A DNA stretch of 32,341 nt from Clostridium sp. 1001271st1 H5 (GTDB taxonomy: Bacteria; Bacillota; Clostridia; Lachnospirales; Lachnospiraceae), in contig NZ_SPHO01000037.1 in the NCBI RefSeq assembly GCF_005845215.1, positions 1 to 32,341 on the forward strand, written 5' to 3'. Position numbers and translations under genes: made by a program. The notes under the pieces were generated by a model. That model ran no database searches. It saw nothing but the letters and a program-made list of their open reading frames with translations, and was not told the DNA's origin. Position 1 is the stretch's first letter, and each line of letters opens with the position of its first letter. This document shows positions 1 through 8,273 of the stretch, in pieces.

Positions 1-194
1 CTGACTGTAAATATATGATGTGTTGAATTGCCCCTAAAGAATTATGGTGTTAAAGCCCAAAGACGGGTTTTGTGAACATTTATCACCCGTTTATTGCCCG
101 TATACCGGCTGTTTCCGGCATAGAATAACTGGCTTCTGTTTTTTAAATACTGCTATATCAATTAGAAATCATACAAATACCCCCTCACCTCTGA
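1..194. other. Intergenic region with no recognised gene
   Basis: No open reading frame with a plausible ribosome binding site was found here. It is A+T-rich. A loose GTGA/TCAC hairpin near 75-95, followed by a short T-rich run, could be the tail of an upstream gene's terminator, but pairing is poor and I do not call one. Confidence 0.4.
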
Positions 195-210
195 ATGTTG
201 TAAACAACAT
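195..210. repeat. Perfect inverted repeat upstream of the araC-type gene
   Basis: ATGTTGT and ACAACAT are separated by two bases, giving a 16-base perfect palindrome. It ends 20 bases before the -35 element of the promoter at 231-259. That position suits a regulator binding site rather than a terminator, since no T run follows. The bound protein is unknown. Confidence 0.4.
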
Positions 211-230
211 CATATTATAGCGGTGAATTG

Positions 231-259
231 TTGATTTAATCATTCCTGTCTATTATAAT
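231..259 (+). promoter_or_regulatory. Sigma-A-type promoter of the AraC-type regulator gene
   Basis: TTGATT (231-236) and TATAAT (254-259) are separated by exactly 17 bases. This is a near-consensus vegetative promoter. The predicted transcript starts near 266, giving a 5' leader of about 50-65 bases before the regulator gene. Confidence 0.75.
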
Positions 260-315
260 AATAAAGAATTCTGCTATAAAACAGGGACATATATGGACGA
301 ACTGGCAGTGCGGGA

Positions 316-2616
316 ATGGGTGGAAAAAGAATGGAAAAGGACAAAGCAATAAGTTCCAGATTTAATTTAGTAGGTAAATATAAGTTTAAAAGTGTATTTG
401 TAAGGATTCTAATCTTCCTTCTGCTCTATTCATCACTGCTTTTGGCGGTGCTCTACACATACAACCGTTATATTATGCGTAAGAATGTGGAACAGAGATT
501 GGGAATCAGGACCTTTGCAGTGTTGGAAAAGACCCAGGAGAGTATAGACAGGGAGCTTCATAATCTGTCCAACCAGATAGTACAGCTGTCAAAGGACGAA
601 TATATAAGAGCTGTGATGACAGCTCCTAACATCAAGAATTCAGAACGCAATTACAATATTGTGTACCAGCTGCAATCTGTGAAACTGGTTAATGACTTGG
701 TAAGCGGTGCCTTTTTATACCTTCCCAGCGATGATACCTTCTACAGCAGTGAGGGGGTAGCGGTGAAGGCAGAACAATACAAGGGAACAGGACAGGTAAA
801 CCAGCTTTTGGAATTTTGCAGAAATGCAGATGCACAGGTGGGGGAACAGCAGTTTGTATCCATAGGAAAGACGCAGTATCTGCTGCTGTATGCCCCTGTC
901 TTTTACGATAGAATACTGGGGGTGCTGGCTTTTCAGATTGACTCAAATTATCTGAATTCCATCATAGAAGGTAAGGGGGAAACCGGGAAGGGAAATACCA
1001 TATGGACTTACGATAAGGAGGGATACCCGGTATTTCCTTCCCAGATAGGGTATCCGGAGAAACTTACGCCGGAGGCAGTAACGGACATGCCGGTTACCTC
1101 TGGTTTTCCGCTAGGGGAGAAAGGCGGATACTATAAACTGGTATCCGCGCAAAACGGCTGGCAGTATATATTAGGGACTGATGCAGACCTATTTCGGATG
1201 GAGGTATCTGCTATTGACGGCGGGCTTTTGCTCATTGTGCTGGGACTTGCATTTTTCTGTATCCTGTTTTCCGTTTATTTGGCCAGAAGTGTGTATCTTC
1301 CTATTCACAAACTGATAGGAATTGCAGATCAGGTGGCAAAAAGCGGGGATGAGACGGTTTCAAAGAATGAACTGGAACTTCTGGAAAAAAGCGTCAGCTA
1401 TACTGTGATGCGCAATCAGGAGATGAGACATTTTTTGCAGAATATAAAACCTGCCATGATATCGGATACATTCCGTAATCTGCTGCTGGGTCATGAGATT
1501 GACAATGAAACGCTGGACGCAACCTTTACAGCACTGGGAACAGAATTCAGCACCAGACTGAATTATACGCTGGTAATCATTTCACTGGTCTCAGAGGATA
1601 GGGAGTTCTCTCTGCTGGAGTGCAATATCCTTCTGCATCGGCTGGAACAGGAAATTATCCGATACGCAGAAGGACGCTATATATGCAGTTTTGTCCATAT
1701 GCTGGAAAACAGTCATATGATTGTTGTTATGGGTTTTCCAAAGACGGTGTCGGCAAAGCAGATTCTGAGCTGGAAGGAGGAACAGGAACAGCAGATACAG
1801 GATATATGCAGCGATTATCCTGTCCAGCTTCTGACGGGAAGTTCCAGATATATCATGGGTATCACTGAGCTTTATAAGAATTTCTCGCTGATATGCCAGG
1901 ACTTAAAATATAAAATTTACCTTCAGAATCACAGGGAGGAGGAAGCTCACACTCCGCTCATCGAACCGGACAGGCAGCTGATAAGCAATACATTTTCAAC
2001 TATAAAAGAGAAAATTGATAACGGCGAGGAGGAGGAAGCAAGAAATCTGGTTAAAAAGACAGCTATGGAATTGCTTAAGCATAAAAATACATCTGATGAG
2101 TTGAAGGAGTTTGCAGCTTATTGGTGGGAGGCTGTGATGAAGGAGCTGATACCGCTTGATGTATTTGACAGGGAAGAACTCTACAATCAGAGAACGCAGC
2201 TTTTTGCATCTCTGGGTGACAGGGAAAGGTTCCAGTCACAGCTGGAACGCTTTAACAGCCTGGCAATAGATGGAATCAAATCCAGCTCCCGTAAGTTAAA
2301 ACGCAGATATGTGGAGAGAGCCCGTCAATATATTGAGGAACACTACAGTGAGTCGAATCTTTCCCTTTCAGCCATATCTGAGTTTTTGGGAATCAGCCAA
2401 AGTTATATGAGCACTCAGTTTAAGAAAGAGACAGGGACAAATTTTATCGAGTACCTGAACCGTTACCGCATTGAGAGAAGCAAACTGCTGCTGCAGATGA
2501 CGGAAATGACCATCGAAGAAGTGGGATTTAAAACCGGATTTTCCAGCGCCAAGAATTTTATACGGGTATTTAAAAAATATGAAGAGATATCTCCGGGAAC
2601 GTTCAGGGAACAGTAA
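316..2616 (+). CDS. Membrane-bound AraC-family transcriptional regulator
   Basis: Predicted one-protein sensor-regulator. Visible in the 766-residue product: a hydrophobic helix at about 28-49, a roughly 250-residue extracytoplasmic region, a second helix at about 302-323, a cytoplasmic linker, and a C-terminal AraC-type double helix-turn-helix at about 665-764. The last part has the family's typical IEEVGFKTGFSSAKNFIRVF stretch. The layout matches the YesN-like class of AraC regulators common in Gram-positive gut bacteria, in which the outer loop senses a ligand. The first ATG lies close to GGGA, and a second in-frame ATG at 331 follows GGTGGAAAAAGA, so the start could be five codons later. 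The gene has its own promoter and terminator. It sits directly upstream of the TRAP transporter operon, its probable target. The ligand is unknown. Confidence 0.85.
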   Translation: MGGKRMEKDKAISSRFNLVGKYKFKSVFVRILIFLLLYSSLLLAVLYTYNRYIMRKNVEQRLGIRTFAVLEKTQESIDRELHNLSNQIVQLSKDEYIRAVMTAPNIKNSERNYNIVYQLQSVKLVNDLVSGAFLYLPSDDTFYSSEGVAVKAEQYKGTGQVNQLLEFCRNADAQVGEQQFVSIGKTQYLLLYAPVFYDRILGVLAFQIDSNYLNSIIEGKGETGKGNTIWTYDKEGYPVFPSQIGYPEKLTPEAVTDMPVTSGFPLGEKGGYYKLVSAQNGWQYILGTDADLFRMEVSAIDGGLLLIVLGLAFFCILFSVYLARSVYLPIHKLIGIADQVAKSGDETVSKNELELLEKSVSYTVMRNQEMRHFLQNIKPAMISDTFRNLLLGHEIDNETLDATFTALGTEFSTRLNYTLVIISLVSEDREFSLLECNILLHRLEQEIIRYAEGRYICSFVHMLENSHMIVVMGFPKTVSAKQILSWKEEQEQQIQDICSDYPVQLLTGSSRYIMGITELYKNFSLICQDLKYKIYLQNHREEEAHTPLIEPDRQLISNTFSTIKEKIDNGEEEEARNLVKKTAMELLKHKNTSDELKEFAAYWWEAVMKELIPLDVFDREELYNQRTQLFASLGDRERFQSQLERFNSLAIDGIKSSSRKLKRRYVERARQYIEEHYSESNLSLSAISEFLGISQSYMSTQFKKETGTNFIEYLNRYRIERSKLLLQMTEMTIEEVGFKTGFSSAKNFIRVFKKYEEISPGTFREQ

Positions 2617-2634
2617 ATAAGGAGATGGAGAGAG

Positions 2635-2682
2635 GGCATTGCCGCATAGAGGGATGAAAAATTCCGGGGCAATGTCTTTTTT
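2635..2682 (+). terminator. Rho-independent terminator of the araC-type gene
   Basis: GGCATTGCC (2635-2643) pairs with GGCAATGTC (2668-2676) with one G-U pair, and six T follow. The 24-base loop is long but the T tract is good. It lies 19 bases after the regulator stop codon. Confidence 0.7.
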
Positions 2683-2732
2683 ATTATTATAGATATCCAG
2701 GGTATTATACATCCTTATATAGTTGGCAAGAG

Positions 2733-2763
2733 ACAATTTTTTAGATTCTATTACCATTTTTTA
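2733..2763 (+). promoter_or_regulatory. Direct repeat, candidate AraC-type operator
   Basis: The 11-mer ACmATTTTTTA occurs at 2733-2743 and 2753-2763, a period of 20 bases, or about two helical turns. AraC-type activators usually bind tandem half-sites about 21 bases apart upstream of the promoter they activate. The repeat lies about 80 bases upstream of the candidate -10 box at 2841. The run of T makes chance repetition more likely. Confidence 0.35.
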
Positions 2764-2840
2764 CGAAACAGGAGTAGATGAATAAAATTTGAGAACATTA
2801 TGTGAAAAAAGGGGCATTTATTTTCTTAACGAAATCTTTA

Positions 2841-2846
2841 TATAAT
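2841..2846 (+). promoter_or_regulatory. Candidate -10 box of the TRAP/CoA-transferase operon
   Basis: A perfect TATAAT lies 70 bases upstream of the dctP start. No good -35 hexamer is seen 16-18 bases upstream. This would suit an activator-dependent promoter, for example one driven by the neighbouring AraC-type protein, but the evidence is thin. Confidence 0.4.
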
Positions 2847-2915
2847 GGACCTATGCCACACAAGCTGGCAGCGAAACCTAAAAACAAGTATTTTACAGAA
2901 GGGGGTTACAATCAA

Positions 2916-3998
2916 ATGAAAAAAAGAGTGGTATCTACAATTTTAACAGCAGCACTTATCGGCAGTATGCTGGCAGGATGCGGTTCATCTGCACCGGATA
3001 AGACAACAGCGGCGCCGGCCGGAAACGGCGAAAGCTCAGCAGAGGCATCTGCAGAGACAGCAGCACCGGCGGGACAGGTGCTGGAGCTGAGCCTTGCGGA
3101 CGCACAGCCGGATGGATGCGCCTGTAATCTTTCCATGAAAGCCATGGTGGAGGAGATTGGGGAGAAATCCGGCGGCAGCATTAAGGTTACCTACTATCCG
3201 AACAGCCAGCTGGGCAATGAAAGAGACCTGGCGGAGGGCGTAATGGCCGGTACCGTGGATATGGCATGGGTATCCTGTGCTGTCATGCAGAACTTTGATG
3301 ACAGTTTTGCAATATTTTCACTTCCTTTTATATTTAAGGATTATGACCATGTACATGCCTACGGGAACAGCGATTTAGGAAGACAGGTATTTGGGAAGCT
3401 GGAGAACTCCAGTAAGATTAAAGTGCTGGGACTGTTCGACCAGGGGTTCCGTTGGATTTGGACTACCAATAAAGAGGTAAAGACACTGAATGATTTATCT
3501 GGCCTTAAGATACGTACGCCTGAGTCAGATGTATACACCCAGACATTTACACTGTTGGGAACCAATCCCACGCCCATGGCATTTGGGGATTTGTTCACCG
3601 CATTGCAGACCGGGGTTGTGGAGGGATATGAGGTAAACCCGGAGTCTACATGGAGCAATGGAACCTATGAGGCTATTAAATACGGTGCAAAAAGCAATCA
3701 CATTTTTGCCGGCTCTGTTCTTTTTATTTCCCAGAATGCTTATGACCGTCTCAGCGAAGACCAGAAGAAGATACTGGAGGAAGCTGCGGCAAATGCAGTT
3801 GTATATAACAATCAGGTGGCACAGGAAAGTGAAGCTGAGTATGAGAAAAAGCTGGTGGAAGCAGGATTGTCCATCAACAGCCTGGATGACGGCGAACAGG
3901 AGAAGTTTGCTGCTGCTGTCCAGCCATTGTATGAAAAGTACTACGACATGGTGGGCGGCAAGGAGTATGTGGACCAGGTCAGCAGCATGGAATATTAG
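2916..3998 (+). CDS. dctP: TRAP transporter solute-binding lipoprotein, DctP family
   Basis: High-affinity extracytoplasmic receptor of a tripartite (TRAP) transporter, which normally captures organic acids and hands them to the DctQ-DctM permease. The 360-residue product starts with a basic n-region and hydrophobic stretch ending in a lipobox, SMLAGC, with Cys22 as the predicted lipidated residue. A low-complexity Ala/Ser/Thr linker of about 30 residues follows, then the DctP fold (about 54-355). NSQLGNERDLAEGVMAGTVD is characteristic, as is the Arg in SGLKIRTPESD (Arg200), which in this family contacts the substrate carboxylate. I chose the ATG at 2916, after GAAGGGGG, over an in-frame GTG at 2802 because only this start places the signal peptide at the N-terminus. 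The preserved Arg suggests a carboxylate substrate. Confidence 0.93.
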   Translation: MKKRVVSTILTAALIGSMLAGCGSSAPDKTTAAPAGNGESSAEASAETAAPAGQVLELSLADAQPDGCACNLSMKAMVEEIGEKSGGSIKVTYYPNSQLGNERDLAEGVMAGTVDMAWVSCAVMQNFDDSFAIFSLPFIFKDYDHVHAYGNSDLGRQVFGKLENSSKIKVLGLFDQGFRWIWTTNKEVKTLNDLSGLKIRTPESDVYTQTFTLLGTNPTPMAFGDLFTALQTGVVEGYEVNPESTWSNGTYEAIKYGAKSNHIFAGSVLFISQNAYDRLSEDQKKILEEAAANAVVYNNQVAQESEAEYEKKLVEAGLSINSLDDGEQEKFAAAVQPLYEKYYDMVGGKEYVDQVSSMEY

Positions 3999-4007
3999 TT
4001 TTAATGA

Positions 4008-4044
4008 AATCCGCTTCCTTCATACCGATGAAGGAAAGCGGATT
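4008..4044 (+). ncRNA. Strong intercistronic mRNA stem-loop between dctP and dctQ
   Basis: Bases 4008-4023 pair with 4028-4044 over 16 pairs, with a single bulged A and the 4-base loop ACCG. No T run follows, so this is unlikely to be an ordinary terminator. It lies 9 bases after the dctP stop and 10 bases before the dctQ ribosome binding site. Such hairpins often protect the upstream message and make a binding protein more abundant than its permease. That role is inferred here. Confidence 0.65.
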
Positions 4045-4067
4045 CTACATATAGAAGGAGGTTGACA

Positions 4068-4586
4068 ATGAATCGGTTTTTCAGAATATTCGATATGACA
4101 GTAAATCTGCTTATGATAGCCTGCTCCGTTGGATTTGTAGGACTGGCATTTGTACAGGTCATCTGCCGGTTTGTATTAAACTCGTCCCTCACCTGGTCAG
4201 AGGAGCTTTGCCGGTATCTCTTTGTTGAGATGGTGTTCCTGGGGGCAGGCGTATGCGTGCTGGAGAAAAAACATGCAGCAGTTGATATTGTCATTAAAAT
4301 ACTGCCTAAAAAGGTACAGAAGTATTACCAGGCAGTTCTGGACGGTATCGTGGTGGTGACCGGTATACTGATTACATATTTCGGATGTAAGTTTGCCTGT
4401 GGAGCAGTGGGGCAGACCTCACCGGCTCTCAGGCTTCCCTACCAGTATATTTATGCCGGTATTGTCCTGGGCGGAGCTGTACTGGCTATTGACGGGTTGA
4501 GAAATCTGTACACCACACTTACCAACCATATTACCTACCACAGTTATATTAATCCGGAGCTGAATGAAAAAGGGGAGGTAGAGTGA
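4068..4586 (+). CDS. dctQ: TRAP transporter small permease, DctQ family
   Basis: Small membrane subunit of the TRAP transporter, which partners DctM in the cytoplasmic membrane. The 172-residue product has four predicted membrane helices (about 13-35, 48-66, 90-112, 126-145). It carries the family signature around LTWSEELCRYLF (41-52). The ATG at 4068 lies 6 bases after AAGGAGG (4055-4061). A TTG at 4062 is in frame but would touch the ribosome binding site. The stop codon overlaps the next start by one base (TGATG), which indicates translational coupling with dctM. Confidence 0.92.
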   Translation: MNRFFRIFDMTVNLLMIACSVGFVGLAFVQVICRFVLNSSLTWSEELCRYLFVEMVFLGAGVCVLEKKHAAVDIVIKILPKKVQKYYQAVLDGIVVVTGILITYFGCKFACGAVGQTSPALRLPYQYIYAGIVLGGAVLAIDGLRNLYTTLTNHITYHSYINPELNEKGEVE

Positions 4587-5866
4587 TGCTGAGTATTTTG
4601 ATGATTACATTTCTTGCACTTTTGATTTTAGGATGCCCTATTGCTGTGGGAATGTGCTTTTCCAGCTTTGTGGCCCTGTTTGCAGGAAATACCACGGTGC
4701 CTCTTACGGTGGTGCCCCAAAGAATGTTCGTAACCATTGATTCCTTCAGCATGATGGCGATTCCTTTGTTTATTTTGGCAGGGGAGTTGATGAACAGTGC
4801 CGGAATTACCAGGAGAATTGTTAACTTCTGCAGTGCTCTGGTGGGGCATATCAGGGGAGGACTGGCCCATGTGAACATCCTTGCATCTATGCTGTTTGCA
4901 GGAATCTCCGGAGCAGCTGCGGCAGACAGTGCTTCCCTTGGCTCCATGCTGATTCCTGCTATGATAGAAGACGGCTATGATGCGGACTTTTCCGTGGCGG
5001 TAACAGCTACATCCTCCACCATAGGACCTATTATTCCGCCAAGTATCATGATGATTATCTATGGTTCCATGGCAGGCGTGTCAATCGGTGCCCTGTTCAT
5101 GGGCGGTGTTATACCGGGAATCCTGATTGGCATTACATTGATGGGAGTTGCCTATGTCATATCCTGCAAGAGAGGGTATAAGGCGGAGGCTAAAAAATCT
5201 TTGCGGGAGATTGCAGTGGCTTTCCGGCAGTCGCTGGTGGCTCTTGTCATGCCAGTCATTGTGCTGGGAGGTATCTTGTTTGGCGTATTTACAACCACGG
5301 AGGCAGGATGCATAGCGGTGGTGTATGCGCTGATTGCCGGATTCCTGATGAAAGAACTTCATCTAAAAGACCTGTTCCGCATATTCCTCAGCGCTGCCCT
5401 GACAACAGCCAGCACCATGTTTGTTCTGGCGTCAGCCCAGGCCCTGGGATGGATACTTGCCAGGGCTCAGTTTCCGCAGATGGTTGTAAATGCCCTTTTG
5501 GGAGTATCCGGCAACGGCACTGTCATATTCCTTCTCATATTGCTGTTCCTGTTCTTCCTGGGATTCTTTATGGACGGAACAGCTGCCATGATTATCCTGA
5601 TTCCTGTATTTTTGCCTGTAATTGCACAGTATGGCTGGCATCCGGTACAGTTTGCAGATTGTATTATCATGATGCTGCTTGTGGGAGCTGTGACGCCGCC
5701 GGTTGGGGTTCTGCTGTTCATATGCTGCGGAATTGCAAAAATATCCATTGCCCAGGCAGCCAGGGCAGTATGGCCCTTTGTAATGGGAGAGATAGCAGTT
5801 ATCCTGCTGTGTGTCTTTATTCCACAGCTTATAACCTTCCTGCCTAACATGATGTACGGAGTGTGA
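4586..5866 (+). CDS. dctM: TRAP transporter large permease, DctM family
   Basis: Large transport subunit that moves substrate inward using an ion gradient. The 426-residue, highly hydrophobic product has the usual length and about 12 predicted helices. Family features include FAGISGAAAADSASLGSMLI near 104-123 and the IGPIIPPSIMMIIYG segment. Gly/Pro-rich turns near GFFMDGTAAMIILIPVFLPV and TPPVG in the second half mirror the first half, as in the ion-transporter superfamily. The ATG at 4586 is preceded by AGGGGAGG at 4571-4578, and the stop of dctQ overlaps it. The next gene overlaps this stop by four bases, so the operon is tightly coupled. Confidence 0.93.
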   Translation: MLSILMITFLALLILGCPIAVGMCFSSFVALFAGNTTVPLTVVPQRMFVTIDSFSMMAIPLFILAGELMNSAGITRRIVNFCSALVGHIRGGLAHVNILASMLFAGISGAAAADSASLGSMLIPAMIEDGYDADFSVAVTATSSTIGPIIPPSIMMIIYGSMAGVSIGALFMGGVIPGILIGITLMGVAYVISCKRGYKAEAKKSLREIAVAFRQSLVALVMPVIVLGGILFGVFTTTEAGCIAVVYALIAGFLMKELHLKDLFRIFLSAALTTASTMFVLASAQALGWILARAQFPQMVVNALLGVSGNGTVIFLLILLFLFFLGFFMDGTAAMIILIPVFLPVIAQYGWHPVQFADCIIMMLLVGAVTPPVGVLLFICCGIAKISIAQAARAVWPFVMGEIAVILLCVFIPQLITFLPNMMYGV

Positions 5867-7032
5867 TTCGAGTGAAGGAAAAGATATGTTTGAAAGGTAT
5901 TACCTGGAACCATCCCAGAGGATATGAATCCATTGGGGCGGTGTCAAAAGCATTTTCAAGGAACTGCACAGATGTGAAGTTACACTGGGATGTACGTTCA
6001 TTAAAGGACTTTGGAGACTACCCGGTAACTCTTCTGGCAGAGAATTATGATTTAATTATGCTGGACCATCCTCATATTGGCAGTGCAGTGGAAGGCGGCG
6101 CTCTGATTCCCCTGAATCAGTGGCTGGACCAGGCATTTTTAGAAGACCAGGAGAAAAATTCGGTAGGACGCAGCTTTGAGAGCTATCAGATGAATGGCTG
6201 CCAGTGGGCGCTGGCCGTGGATGCGGCCGCCCAAATCAGCGCTTACAGGCCGGACCTTATGGCAGGGATTTTGCCGCCCAGGAATTGGGATGAGGTTAAA
6301 AATCTGGCAAAGGACAGGAAAAGGGCTGGCTGGGTAGGATTCCCCCTGTGCCAGACAGACGTGTACTGCAGCTTTCTCACCATATGCGCCAATATAAGGG
6401 GTGACGGGGTAATATGCAGGGAATCAGGTGTGGAATACCAGGCTGCGCTGCAGGCAGTGGAACTTCTCCGGGAATTATCGGAACTGGTTTACCCGGCTTC
6501 CCTGGATATGAATCCCATACAAATGCTGGAGCATATGGCTCTCACTGATGAAGTCTGCTATGTACCGCTGCTTTTTGGATATTCCAACTATGCACGGACG
6601 CCCCCTTTCGGGAGAAAGCTGATACGGTTTACCAATATCCCATCCTTTACACAAATACCTTCGGGAGCGCTCCTGGGGGGAGTGGGACTGGCAGTGTCTT
6701 CCGGTTGTAAAAATAAAAGAATTGCCGCAGATTTTGTCAGGTTTGCTGCTCAGGATGATATCCAGAGGGGAATTTACTATGAGAATGCAGGTCAGCCGGG
6801 TTATCTGGGAGCCTGGACGGATGAGGCGGTTAACAGAGACTGCCACGGTTTTTTCCTGGATACGCTGGATACTCTCAGACTCAGCTATCTCCGCCCGAGA
6901 TATGGGGGGTATAACCGGTTTCAGGAGATGGCAGGTCTTATTTTGAATCAGGGTTTAAAGGACAGGCAGAAGCCGGGGGAGATAGTGAGCTGTCTTCAGG
7001 CATTATTTGAAAAACTGAAAAAGCAGAGGTGA
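5863..7032 (+). CDS. Solute-binding-like protein without a signal peptide
   Basis: The 389-residue product resembles an ABC family 1 extracellular solute-binding protein. An early segment has the form of a binding-protein first strand (GITWNHPRGYESIGAVSKAF, about 12-31), followed by LLAENYDLIMLDHPHIG, a PPRNWDEVKNLA segment near 140, and SGALLGGVGLAVSSGCKNKR near 265. It begins with charged residues and shows no signal peptide, lipobox or membrane helix, so it appears cytoplasmic. The GTG at 5863 overlaps the dctM stop. A second in-frame GTG at 5872 is better spaced from CGGAG (5857-5861) and may be the true start. It lies inside a TRAP and CoA-transferase operon, so a role as an intracellular sensor or carrier of the substrate is possible but unproven. 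Confidence 0.7.
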   Translation: MIRVKEKICLKGITWNHPRGYESIGAVSKAFSRNCTDVKLHWDVRSLKDFGDYPVTLLAENYDLIMLDHPHIGSAVEGGALIPLNQWLDQAFLEDQEKNSVGRSFESYQMNGCQWALAVDAAAQISAYRPDLMAGILPPRNWDEVKNLAKDRKRAGWVGFPLCQTDVYCSFLTICANIRGDGVICRESGVEYQAALQAVELLRELSELVYPASLDMNPIQMLEHMALTDEVCYVPLLFGYSNYARTPPFGRKLIRFTNIPSFTQIPSGALLGGVGLAVSSGCKNKRIAADFVRFAAQDDIQRGIYYENAGQPGYLGAWTDEAVNRDCHGFFLDTLDTLRLSYLRPRYGGYNRFQEMAGLILNQGLKDRQKPGEIVSCLQALFEKLKKQR

Positions 7033-7039
7033 TAAGTGC

Positions 7040-8257
7040 ATGGATATGCCGTTGGAAGGACTGAAGGTTATTGATCTTTCCCACCATATGGCCGGGCCCG
7101 TGGCAAGCCAGAGGTTGGGAGACATGGGGGCGGATGTGATAAAGGTAGAGCCCCTGGGTTATGGGGAGTGGACCAGGATACGTCCAATCGGAAACGGCTG
7201 GGTAAGTGAGTATATGAATACTTCCTTTATTAGCGCTAACCGTAATAAACGAAGCCTTACCCTGAACCTTAAATCCGCTGAAGGAAAACAAATTCTTCTG
7301 GGGATGATTGGTAAGGCTGATATATTTATAAGCAACTTCCGGCCGTCTGTCCACAAACGTCTGGGTTTGGATTATGATACCCTAAAATTAGAAAATAGAA
7401 GACTGGTTTATTGTTCTGTTACCGGTTATGGTCAGGATGGGCCTTATAAGGACAGACCGGGTCAGGATTTGCTGATACAGGGCCTCTCGGGTGTTACCTG
7501 GAATGCAGGACGGGACGGGGAACCTCCCATTCCTTTGGGGACTTTTGTGGCGGATGCCATGGCAGGGCAGAATGCAGTGGAAGGCATACTGGCTGCTCTT
7601 TACTCCAGGGAGAAAACAGGAAAGGGCCAGATGGTGTCTGTGGATTTGCTGTCCAGCCTTATAGAGGTACAGACTCAGGAATATACTACCTATCTGAACT
7701 CAGGCCAGCTTCCGGAGCGGACAAAGGAACTCCTGGCGCATCCCTTGATTAACAGTCCTTATGGGATACACAGGACAAAGGACAGCTATCTGGCACTGGC
7801 AATGGCTCCGTTTGACAAGCTTGCAAAGGCTTTGGGGTGTCCGGAGCTGGACAGATTTAAGACATGGGAGGACGGACAACTGCACAGAGATGAGATTTTC
7901 CGGCTGGCGGCAGAGGTCTTAAAAACCAGGACCACAGAGGAATGGATACAGGTCCTTCAGGAAAAGGACTTGTGGTGCGGGGAGGTGCTGACGTATCCGC
8001 AGGTTGTGGAGAATCCGCAGGTGAGGCACATGGAGGTGTTCCGCACCATGGAAAGTGAGGATTACGGAGAGGTACAGGTGGTGAGCAATCCAATCCGTTT
8101 CAGCGATACGCCGGTGACATACCGTATTGCTCCCCCTGTTCTGGGAAAACACAATCATGAGATATTAAGGGAATATGGATATACGGAACAGGAGATAGAG
8201 GAATTTTTAAAAAAGAAAGTGATTCAGGATGAAAATCCTGAGACATTCAGGATATAG
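7040..8257 (+). CDS. Family III CoA-transferase (CaiB/BaiF), first copy
   Basis: Predicted to move CoA from an acyl-CoA donor to a carboxylic acid, as in formyl-CoA, crotonobetainyl-CoA or bile-acid CoA transferases. The 405-residue product has the family length. It carries the N-terminal GLKVIDLSHHMAGPVASQRL stretch, GDMGADVIKVEP, NRNKRSLTLNLK, the RPGQDLLIQGLSG loop, and the expected catalytic Asp in FVADAMAG (Asp172). The ATG at 7040 follows GAGGTGAT at 7026-7033. The paralogue at 9060 lies two genes downstream, with a crotonase between them. Substrate and donor cannot be assigned from sequence alone. Confidence 0.9.
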   Translation: MDMPLEGLKVIDLSHHMAGPVASQRLGDMGADVIKVEPLGYGEWTRIRPIGNGWVSEYMNTSFISANRNKRSLTLNLKSAEGKQILLGMIGKADIFISNFRPSVHKRLGLDYDTLKLENRRLVYCSVTGYGQDGPYKDRPGQDLLIQGLSGVTWNAGRDGEPPIPLGTFVADAMAGQNAVEGILAALYSREKTGKGQMVSVDLLSSLIEVQTQEYTTYLNSGQLPERTKELLAHPLINSPYGIHRTKDSYLALAMAPFDKLAKALGCPELDRFKTWEDGQLHRDEIFRLAAEVLKTRTTEEWIQVLQEKDLWCGEVLTYPQVVENPQVRHMEVFRTMESEDYGEVQVVSNPIRFSDTPVTYRIAPPVLGKHNHEILREYGYTEQEIEEFLKKKVIQDENPETFRI

Positions 8258-8273
8258 GAAAGCGAGGCATAAA

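Noticed and set aside
2802..2915. An in-frame GTG start that would lengthen DctP by 38 residues
   Set aside because: It would bury the signal peptide and lipobox, and it contains the candidate TATAAT box. The ATG at 2916 has a strong ribosome binding site.
3658..4065. A 135-codon frame overlapping the end of dctP
   Set aside because: Out-of-frame shadow of dctP with Trp/Met-rich nonsense composition and no ribosome binding site.
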